From positions 107,087,256 to 107,151,255 of the forward strand of contig OX235271.1 in assembly GCA_944472155.2 (NCBI GenBank): DNA of 64,000 nt. The letters are read 5' to 3'. The position numbers and the translations under genes are program-made. The DNA is from Trichobilharzia szidati. Lineage: Eukaryota > Platyhelminthes > Trematoda > Strigeidida > Schistosomatidae. The notes below the pieces were generated by a model that was not told where the DNA came from, did no database searches, and was given only the letters and a program-made list of their open reading frames with translations. Positions 40,601 to 52,600 of this stretch are shown one piece after another. Position 1 is the first letter of the stretch. Each line of letters opens with the position of its first letter.

Positions 40601-43600
40601 TAAAATATTCCTCCAAGATGGCATAATTTTCAAAACCAGACGAAATGAAATATTAAATACTAGACGAGAAATAAACTCGAAATCCACTTTTATGTCTAAT
40701 AAACACTTTAATAAAAAGTTTCTAGACTAGAAAATATAAACTAGAAGACGAAAGTTGACGAAATTATGTTATGAGTTGTATGTTGATTAATAATAAGAAT
40801 ATACTCACTGTATTATTCATTTTGTAAGTGGGGTGACCATAAGAAAACTTTGTGTTTGAGCATTTGTGAATAGCAACACCGAGAGGGATAAGTTTTCTCA
40901 GTAATTATTGCATCGTATTCATGTAAAATAACATAAGTTGCCTGTAAATTTCAAGTGATTTGGAACTGTGATACTGACTTGAGTGGGAATAACTCTCATC
41001 CCCATAATATTTTCAATTTCAGCTATCCTTCTACCCTGTTTGATTATTTTATAGAAGGTCAAACTTAATCATGAAAATAAATGCCCAGTTATTTATTGTT
41101 GTTGACCATTCCATAAATCTCTATTAATTTGGAACAAAAGACTTAACCATGGGTTCATATATGATTTCCATTTTCACAGTGTCTATATGGTTGATAACCT
41201 CGCCAATTAACTAGCTCGCTAGTTTTCTAGCCGGTCCCAAGCCCGGGTAAAGAGAAAGGGTTGGGCGTGGGGCTAGCAACCCTACACCACTTAATCTTTC
41301 AAACCGCTAGAGAAACTTCAACACACAGAAAACGTATCAAAAATACAAAAAATTCATATAACAACAATCTTGTTCATATGTCCGTACAATGTACGAGACT
41401 GGGAAGGCTGCCCAGGTAGCCAAAGAGATGCGAAGATATGGCTTAGAAAGCAGATGGAATGGATGTGGATTGACAACATTGTCAACAGGAGAGTCAATAA
41501 TCTACTCTGGTCACCCAGACGGCAACCACGATTACATGATGTCACCAGTGGCAGCCAGAGCCCTGATATAGTGGGAACCAATTTCCTCCTGCAGGATAGT
41601 GACAGCAAGATTCAGCTCAAAAGTAAGGAAGGTCACAATTATCCAATGCTATGCACAGTGCTACAAACAACGCGGAACAAGAAAAGAAGGAAGATTTTTA
41701 CAGACAACTACAAACAGTAATGGACAACATCTCAAATGGTGACATCAAAATCCTTATGGGCGATATGAATGATAAACTGGGAGCAGGTAATACAGGATAA
41801 GAACTAATCATGTGTCCACAGCCTCTAGCTCACCGAAATGAATGAGAACGGAGAATTATTCGCAAACTTCTGCTCTTTCAACGATTTGGTGATCGGAGGG
41901 AGCGTTTACAAACACAAGGATCACCAAGGAGGAGAAACAAATCAAACAATGGGCTGATCACTTCAAAGGACTCTTGAACGAAAGCAGAAATCCTGAATGC
42001 TATCAAGCTACTGAAGTCCGGGAAGGCAGCGGGATCAGACGGCATTCCTCTTGAAGCATTGAAGATGGCCCCAGAGGTTACGGCAGATATCCTCATTCCA
42101 TTACTGCAAAATGTTTGGAAAGAGGGAAAGGTACCTACTGATTGGAAGAAGGGTAACCTAGTTAGGCCTCTGCAACAACTGGTATGGAATAATGCTCCAG
42201 TCTACGCCAGGTAAAATACTGTCGCATCATCCTGGGAAAAATAAAGGATGCACTGGATACTAAACTCCGCCCCCCCCCAAGACCGGAACAAGCTGGATTT
42301 AGGAAAGGCAAATCATGTGCTGATCAAATTGGAACTTTACGTATCGTCATCAAATAAAGCATAGAATGGCAGTCAAGCCTCTACCTCAACTTCATCGAAT
42401 TTAAAAAGGCCTCATCAGACAGAGTTGATCGAGAAGTAATTTGGAAACTACTTCAACACTACGGCGTGCAGCATCCGAAGTCTTTATCAACCTCATTCGA
42501 CAGCTACCTATGTGACAATGCCACGTGTCAGGTGATCCACAACGAAAAACTCAGTGAGACGTTCGAAGTGCATACAAGAGTAAAACAAGCTGGCTGCCTA
42601 TTATCATCGATGACATTGCTGATTGAGATAGACAGGATTATGCGTCAGACTGTTGGGGGCGAGGAGTCAGGAATACGCTGGACGACCGAAAAGAAGACTC
42701 TAGTGGATCTAGATTTCGCAGATGATACATGTCTGATGTCACATAAACTCGAAGACCCACATACTAAAGCCAAAACACTGACTGAAGAGGCTGTTAACGA
42801 AGACAGGACTGCAAGTGAACATAGAGAAGACAGAGGTGATGAAGATAACCAACCAAAAGCAACAGCAACAACAACCAGAACCAATCACCATCAATGGGAG
42901 AGATTTAACAGAGGCTACTTCCTTCACTTATCTAGGAAGCATCGTTTCAACAGAAAGCAATGGCATGGATGAAGATGTTAGAGTCATAATCGGAAAGGCA
43001 AGATACGCCTTCATCAACCTGGAACCAATTTGGAAATCTTCTGCACTCAGCATAAGCAACAAAATTCGGATTTTCAACATCAATGTCAAGTTGGTCTTTC
43101 TATATGGGTCAGAAACTGGGCCAGTGTTTAACGAAAAGAATTTTCAACAAGTCGCAGACTTTTATCAACAGCTGTCACCTTCACTGGCTCCATAGTGAAG
43201 ATCAAATGACCAGAAAGAATAAGTAACAAGAAACTCTGGCTGTGGACAAACCAGTGAAGAGCCAATCGCTCAACAAATATGCGGAAGAAAGTGGAGATGG
43301 ATTGGGCATACTCTGTGGAGGTCGCCGAATGATATCGCACGCCAGGCCCTCGAGTGAAATCCAAATGGGAAGTGACGAGTGGGTCGTCGGTGCGAGGGTG
43401 ACATGGAGGACATCGTGTGAGTTGAAGGAGATGAGAGATTATGGTCAGCCGTGGACCAAGCTGAAGAGGATGGCAGAAAATAGAACAAAGTGGAGATGTG
43501 TTTTTGAAGCCATATGTTCCTCTCGGAACGCAAGGAAATAATAATATAAAGATATTGTTGATGAATTTCTTAGGTCATTATTATCATTCCCGTGTCATTC

Positions 43601-46600
43601 GTGTCATTGTCTGCGGTTGAAACGATGCTTCCTAGATAAGTGAAGGAAGTAGCCTCTGTTAAATCTCTCCCATTGATGGTGATTGGTTCTGGTTGTTGTT
43701 GCTGTTGCTTTTGATTGGTTATCTTCATCACCTCCGTCTTCTCTAAGCTATTTCTTAGGTGACGGTCAATCAGTCATTTCCTGTTTAAATATACAAGGCT
43801 AAAAGTCAAATAGGTAAAAATGTAACAGGTGCTAAACCCAAGTGTGCGTCGGTGGCACAGCGGTTAGGACTCTTGCCGACCATGCACATGGTCCAAGGTT
43901 CGATCCCCCGCCGACGCACACCTGATATCTATGGTTGGCCTGCTTAATTTGGGCTACCGATATCACATGCTGAAAATTTCATACTTGTACCAAAATACTA
44001 TGTGGAATCAAGCTATAATATAATTTTAAAAAATTAATTAAGTTTTAAATGATATCCGAAAATATTTAAGTAGATGGAGGTCTAAGTATGAACACCAACT
44101 CCATTCCTTTATTCATTGCTTGCAAAACTTGTCATCTTTTCTTTTCTTTTATTTGTTTTCAATTTAATTTTCCCGCTGACTGATTGGACGGAAATGTTCA
44201 GCCTCTTTTGACACGTCGGCTCCTAGTATGGACGATTCGACGACATCTGAGGACTAACTTGAATTAATTTGGTGGGTTATGATTAGCAGCGGAATCCAGG
44301 ATGCACATTTCTCCCATCTGGGACCGTCGGTTGGATTTATCTTCATTCCAATTGAGTGATGGTGTTCCCACTTTGACTCGAACCGAGGCCGAACATTTTG
44401 GTTCAATCAATCAGCGGGAAAATAAAATGTGGATTAAAAACAAATGATAATTAATGACCATTGCGCAAGAGGTGGCCGTCGTGGCCTAAATGACATTTTG
44501 AACGATGGGTATTGGGTTCAAGTCTCAATGGGAATGTCATCACTCAATGGGAATGAAACTACGTCCTGGATAGGACGAAACGCGCATCCTGGATTCCATT
44601 GCCAGTCACCAGCCATCAAATTTTTCTTCTTTTTAGTCGGTTTATTTAAGATCCCTTAAATACCAAAACCTCATTACATTGTGTGATAGTGGTTTCGTAC
44701 TGCTGAGTAAATTTCGTATATCGAATCAACTTTGAGTTAATAACTACTTATGAATTAGTGCCTATTAAGTTCTAGTGCTGCAATGAATTATCGTTAACAA
44801 TATTTCATCTCAAGAAATTATCGCTTTTATTTGCAATCACAGAACAAGGAAAAAAATCTCAACTGTCTTTGCGAATCACTTAAATGAAAGAAGTTATCCT
44901 ATCATCCATAGAAGATTTCAGATCCATCTTTCATGGATAAATTAGTGGCGTTGCTTTCTTAGGCTCGTATAGGTAGGTGCATTCGTATCGAAGTTAAACA
45001 AAGAAATGTAATGTGTGCTTGAAAAATTCGCTTTCTATGAACACGATTTGGATGACACACTCCTAATGGGGTGAATGAATCAATTAACAACTTAATTAAC
45101 TTATATATTCAAATTCATCAAAATAATAAAGTAACATTAGAATTAGACTTTAACAACGAATCCGGTTTCCTGTACACTTCAGTGATTATGTGTGGTGATA
45201 GAACAGTCAAGGAATCAACATCTCGGTAACAAACAAAAAATGAGTTATGACAATTTCGGGAGTATTTTTCCCTTTTCAGGTTACCACAGTGAAGTGTTTG
45301 TAAGACTTGTATGTCAGACGCACTAATATATGTGTTTTTTCATTCCTTCAAGTTCCTAGTGGAACATAGGGCTTCAGGCTAGAGGCTTGAAGTTTCTGCA
45401 GCAGTGTTAATTTTTACCGGATGGGGTTGTTAGCCTCATGCCCAACCTACCCTCTCTACTAGTCTTATTACTGGCTTAGCGAGGTAAAGGAGTGCACCGG
45501 CCGGGGATTGAACCCCAGATGGGGTGCATGTTCGGTGAGCGTCTTAACCACTGTGCTACCGACGCAATCCCTGTGTTAAAATTCATTTGTTCAGCTTTTG
45601 CGTCTCATAGATATCCTGAAAATTTTATTACTTATCAGAGTATAGGAAACGAGGCGTTTGACAACACTACCTGTGTAAGAAGAAACTTTCACTACCGTTT
45701 GTTGATAATCAAACCATTCAATTGAAAATGCAAAGGCTTTGGTTAGCTGTCAAATGCACTTTCTATGCCACATTACTTCTCATTACCTCTAGAACATTTC
45801 CTCTCCAAGAATAACAAATGAAGTTCTGCTAAATCTACTTCAAAGCGTGTCAGCAGTCTCACTTGAATTTGCAGTAACACATATATGAATAAAAATAACA
45901 CAGTTTCCTGACGATTTTGGAAACATGTTCTGCATTGGCTGTTAAATCACATATAAAATCCAAGCGCAGTTTATCTGGATAAAAGTTCAGTATCATCCAC
46001 ATTGAAGCATTTATGAATGTTTGTTCAAAAACCTAATAATATTAATTATTTATCAAACATTTATCGCTATTTAAGTTTATGGAAATGTTTTATACCAATC
46101 ACATGCATACTAAATTATTTTTTTATTCCTTTACGTTCTCAGTAGAACATAGGGCTTCAAGCTAGAGCTTTGAAGTTGCGGTAGCAGTGGTATCTACTTT
46201 TACGGGATGGGGTTGCTAGCCTCATGCCCAACCTTCCCTGTTTACCAGTCCTAATACTGACTTAGTGAGGTAAAGGAGTGCGTCGGCCGGGGATAGAACC
46301 CCGAACCACCTGCGTGGTTGGCGAGCATTCTACCTCTGTGTCACCGACGCCCAATACTAAATTATGTATACAGAAAATAGCAGACTTCATCGTTTGCTTA
46401 CACTGACTGATTGACCGTACATAAGTGACAAGAAAATAACAACCAGCAATGTATACCTTCTGAAAACTTTATGTGCTCCTTTCCTTTCAGAGTATGCACT
46501 GGTAACTTACCATAGGTTTCAGAAACAAAATTCATTGATTCATACTATTCTAGATATCAAGTTAAGTCATTTTCGTCAGAATAAACGTAGATTAAACATA

Positions 46601-49600
46601 GTTTTGATGTGAAAGTAACATTTCATCAAAAACTGTTTAGATTCTCTTACTACTAGTATATGATATTTCGCGTCAACTTACGGCGTATCTGAATTCGTTT
46701 CTTTGTAGTTTTTTCAGGACCAACTTGATTTCTAACCGCACAAATTAAATCTAATCCATGCATAGTAGAATTAAGGTTGGAAATTCTAACTCTGCTAAGA
46801 ATCTTCTCATCGGTAATCTGGTTGATTACATTTTCGTTGGAAATGGGGATAACATTGTTGATAGTTGATTTCGCTGGATCACCTCCAAAAAGTTTGAATT
46901 CATCTGTCTGTAAAGGTGAGTTAGGACTTTCAAATCGCCATATGACTATGCCAGGAGGATTTCCAGGTGGATTCACTCTGCATGTAGCCTCCAACACTGA
47001 GCCGACATAGAGACCGTCTGATTCATTCATAGATTTATCCCAATCAATAATTTCAGGATCACCTGGTAGAGCTATTGTTAAAATAAAAAGAAAGGAGTTA
47101 AATTTTTGTATTTTTTATCATAAATGTGTTGTATTATGTTACGTTGAAAAATGTCATTTTGAGATGTGTTGAATGAGTAATCAGCTGTACACATTTAACT
47201 AGCAATTGATGTTGTTCATAATCTATGAGTATTGATTCATTTGAGTACCCGATCGCAATTCGTTTTCCCTCTAATCACGAAGCGTGATATGTCTTTTGTT
47301 TCCACTTAGTCGTGATGGGGTAATACGATTCTGCAAACTTCAGGCAAAAAAGGTGTTAACAACATATTTCTAAGTAACGCGGCTTAAAATGTGGAACTGA
47401 AGAACCTATCAGCAGAGAGATGACTTCTTACACTTTTACCGTGTCTACTTTTAGCTTTGATGAGAGAAAAATCTAAAAGACTGGACTTTACTATTGTCTT
47501 ATTTCTTTCTCGTAGAACTTTCAGATTCAATCACAAGCTGTGAAGTTTCAGCAGCAGTGGTGCTTGTTTCTAAAGGTTGAGAGGTTGCTTGTCTCACACT
47601 CAACCTTCCCTCCTTACCTGGATTACTATTGGCTAAGCGCTGTGCAGCAATGCGCCGGCTGGAGGACGAATCCCCGACGGTGTGCATGGTTGCCTGGTAT
47701 TCTATTGCTGAACTACCGACTCGCTCAGAAAATAAGAATAGTCAGTATGTTTAGCTAAAGTATTTCCAGCCAATCATTTTGTAACCCACTCTCACTTTAA
47801 AGGTGACAGAAAAGTAGTAATTTTATGGTAGTAAGAAATTCAGATTGTAAGAAATACACAATAAAACACAGTTTTGATTACCTCAATAATAAATTGAAAT
47901 TATTATTTACTATGATTGAGATTCCTCATCAAAAACTTTATGAAAAAATTTAGTTTTAAATTTTTCTGTCATTATTTACCTTGTAGTTTTTCAAAATAAA
48001 ATATGATGCAGTCAACACCCCTGTACCTTCTAATGGGTGTAATGAGTGAATAGTCTATTCATTTTTTTTACTAAAATTTGAATTGTTATTAAGCATCCTT
48101 CAAAGTAAATGTCAGTCAAGTACTATATTCACTTATAATACTATAATCATCACTATAGTAACCATGATAATTACAAGAAGAAAGGCCATATGTATATTTC
48201 TAAAACGTAAACATTATTTTCCTCCTTGTTGATTAGGCGGGAAATCAGATTTATAAAAAAGTATGACGTGAAAAAATGGTGTAAGTAGCACAGGTAATAT
48301 GCACTGTACTTTGAGCTTCTTTTGCCAAGGAATCTTTAGATGAACTCACTATAAACAACATACACTAACCCCTTTAAATGCTTGTAAAACGTTTGGCCTA
48401 AGTGTGCGTATCAGTTTAACAGAACATACCAATATACCAATATCTATCGGCGTAATGTTGATGAGTCTCAACCTAGGACGAACAGCTGTCCAGTACTCCC
48501 TGGTTTTTAATCCTTCTCTAACTGATATCAGTCCACCGTCAAAGTTGAAACAAATCAAATTCCTACAAACTAACACTTGAAAGAAAATAAATAGACGGAA
48601 AGTGGCTGCAATAATGTGAAGGTAATCACTTTTAAGTGCAGATTTGTTACATATTAGTAAGTAGTATTTATTATTATTGTTTCCTTGGGTTTCTAGTGGA
48701 ACATAGGGCTTCAGCCGTGCGTCTCCGTTGCGTTCGGTTCTCTGCCAACGTTTTCACCTGGCTCCAAGTCTGTCCACACGTTTTCATCTCCTCTTCACAT
48801 GACCTCCACCAACTCACCCTAGCACTGATGACCAACTCGCCGCTTCCTTTTCGGGTTCCACTCGAGCGATGGCTTGTCTAGTGATGTCACTTGATGGTTT
48901 CCTCAGAGTATGGCCAGCCAATCCATCTCCATTTCTTCCTGCTTATTTGTTTCACAATCGGTTCCTGGTTGGTTCGCTCATTGCCAGAGATCTCTGTTGC
49001 TGATCTTTTCTGGCCATCTGATCTTGAGTATTGAGTGAAGACAACTGTTAATGAAGGTTTGTAGTTTGTTTGAGATGCTCTTTATGACGCGCAGTGCAAG
49101 TCTCTGATCCGTATATTAGCACTGACTTCACATTGGAGTTGAAAATCCGGACCTTATTTTTGACGCTGAATGCTGTTGACCTCCACACAGACTTGAGAGT
49201 AGTGAAAGCTTTACTTTATTTCATCTAATAATGTCTTCACTCCGAATATTTTTAACTTGCATGAGGCATGGTAACTACTTCACCTTAACACTGACAATCA
49301 TGTCGGTTAGGAAAAGACGTTTTCCCTGTAATGATAGCCAGTTCATATCTAGCAGAATGAGAATTCAGAACAATGTCATGATCACATTTCAGGCTTCATT
49401 ATTCCGCCAAAGCGGTTGCTCAGTTTACATAAAGTAATGGAATGAAACTTCCAGATGTATGAATAACATGTCATAAGTTTAGGCAAGTCATTACCTATGC
49501 GGTATACTGTCTACATTTAATTAAGCATATATAATAATTTCCCTTCCAGTTTGTCACTGAAGTGGACACAAATTACTAACAATGGTTTACTTAACTAGTT

Positions 49601-52600
49601 TTCAAAAAATCAAGTATTTCGAAGTATTATTATTATTGTTCCATTGGGTTCCTAGTGGAACATAGGGCTTCAACTGCACGCCTCCACTTGCTTCTGTCTT
49701 CTGCTGTACTTTTCACTTGCATCCATGTTAGTCCATACTGTTTCAACTCCTCTTCACACGATCTCTTCCATGTCACCCTTGCACCGACGTCCCACTCGCC
49801 GCTTCCCTTTCGGCTTCCACTCGAGCGTTGGCCTGACGCGCGATGTCACCCAGCGGCCTCATCAGCGAGTGTCCAATCCATCTCCACTTTCTCCTGCATA
49901 TTTGTTGGGCGATTGGTTCCTGTTTCGTTTGTTCCCATAGCTTCTTGTTTGTGATGCTTTCCGGCCATCTAATCTTCAGTATAGAACGAAGACAGTTGTT
50001 GATAAAGGTCTGCAACAGGCTGTTGAAAATATTCTTGGTGACCCGCCAAGTTTCTCATCCGTATAGAAGAACTGACTGACTTGACGTTTGTATTGAAAAT
50101 CCAAATTTTGTTGTTGATGCTGAGTGACGAAGATTTCCAGATTGGTTTCAGGTTGATGAATGTGTTTCTCGCCTTTCCGATTCTCGATTTGACATCCTCG
50201 TCCGTCCGTTCCTCCTGTGGTTGAGACAATGCTCCCTAAATAAGTGAAAGAAGTAACCTCTTTCAAATCTCTCCCGTTGATGGTGATTGGCACTGGATGT
50301 TGCTGCTGCTGTTGTTGTTGTTAGTTGGTTATTCTCATAACCTCCGTCTTGTCTATGTTCACCTGCAGTCCTGTCTTTGCTGCTTTGAAGTTTCGGTAGC
50401 AGTGCTTATTTTTACAGGATGGAGTTGCTAGCCTCATGCCTAACCTTTCCTCTTCACCAGCATTATTTCTGGCTTAGCGAGGTAAAGGAGTGCGTCGACC
50501 GGGGATCGAACCCCGGGAGGATGAGAATTCAGAACACTATCATGATGACATTTTAGGCTTCATTATCCCGCCAAAGCGGTTGCGCAGTTCAGTAATAGAA
50601 TGAAACTTCCAGATGTAAGATTAACATGTCATAGGTTAGGCAAGTCATTACCTATGCGGTATATTGTCTACATTTAATTAGGCATATATACTAATTTCCT
50701 TTCCAATTTGCCACTGAAGTGGACACAAATTGCTAATAATTGTTTACTTAACTAGTTTTCACAAAATCAGGTATTTCAAAGTTTTGCTTCTGTAATATAA
50801 GTACGCTAAATATTTAACCATGGATGTGAGATTGATTGCATCTTTTTACGATTACATATGTGAGATGTATACAGTGTTCTTGCAATTCTTCTGTACATTG
50901 AGTTTATATTTATCATTATATGGACGACTTCAATTAGCGGCTATTATTAATTGTCCAATAAGGCTGTCACTATGATCAGTTGCACTTTGTTTTATGTGTG
51001 AAGAGGAAATGTGCTATCAATCATGTAAATCCGACTTTAAAAAAGCCTGATGTTTTAATTTATACGCTACTAAATAAATATGCCATAATTAAACAAGATT
51101 TCAGTAGAATTTTGTAAGTGCGTCTATTTAATTATATATACTACCGCAAAACCACCAGTATTTTCAATAAGAAATTACGGATTAAACCTCATGTATAGTG
51201 AAGAGATAACTCAGAATGAAACTATGGTTATTCAGGCATATCATAACCAGATTTCTTTTCATATTTACGTCGCAACTGACTTCCATGATGAATTTTCACA
51301 TGGTGATATAAAGCAACTTGACTTATCTGTATCTTTAAGATCAGCGTAATTATACACTGAATTATTGTTATGTACACATTGATGTTTCCTTTATTGTAGG
51401 TCGAGGATTCAGTGGTTGAATACTGGCCACCCACACAAGTAGTCCGGAGTTCAATTCCTGACCAACATACTCCTAAACCTGAATTAGATGTTAGTAAGAC
51501 CTGTAAATAGGGAAGGCTGGACGTAAGGCTCGCAACCCCACCGCGATTATCGAAACTTCAGATCTGAGATCTTAAGGCTCAATTTTCCACTCGGAACGCA
51601 GAGGAATGAGAAACGTATTCTTTTATTACAGGCTTTTCATGAAGTTGTTTATTCTGCTCCAAACATATCCCAAGTTTTGGTTGAAAAATATTCTATTTTT
51701 GTTTTACTTGTCGGAGTTCTCAAGTAGTATATCGTAGTGTCCAGAAAAGATCAGCAACAGGGATCTCTGGCAATGAACGAACCAACACAGCAGGAACCGT
51801 TTGTGCAACAAATCTGCAGGAAGAAATGGAGATGGATTGGCCATCCTCTGAGAAAACAAACCATCAAGTGACATTACACTCTGAGCCATTGCTGGAGTGG
51901 AACCCGAACGGCAAGCGGCGAGTTGGTCGTCCAAGGGTAACTCTGAGGAGGTCATTTGAAGAGGAGATGAAAGCGTGTGGGCAGACGTATAGCCACGTGA
52001 AAACGTTGGCAGAGAACCGAACGCAATGGATACGTGCGGCTGAAGCCCTATGCTCCTCTAGGAACTAAAGGAAACAATAATAATAATATCGTAGTGGATA
52101 TCAAAAGTTATGTTTTTTGTTTGTAATGTGCATACAGTCGTCGACATTATGTGTTAATCTATGTGAACAGTAAGAAATCCTTGCTGGAAATTGAAGCATA
52201 TAAATTATTTATTCATAAAAGGTTAGTAAAACTGGCGGAATGTAGTCAAGTGTTTGACATTTACAATTAGAAGCTAGGCAATCAATCTGTCAGCTTTCTG
52301 TAATCGATTTTTTGACTCAAATAGCAGTTACCTGCCTCACCTTCAGTGAGAAGAATGTCTAATATATAAAGGGACAGCACATGCATTACTGATAACCTGA
52401 AGAAATCTTCAACATTATAAAGATTGGTGATTTAGCTTATTGTACAGTTTGATACATTTTTATAACGATTTCGTCAAACGTAGAGATCAAAGGATTCAAT
52501 GTTTTATAGATAGTATTCAGTATCATGTGCTTTTACGGAGTACATGCCTGAAAAATAGGCATTTTTGTCACAAACACGTGAGATATTCGCGTTGACAAAT

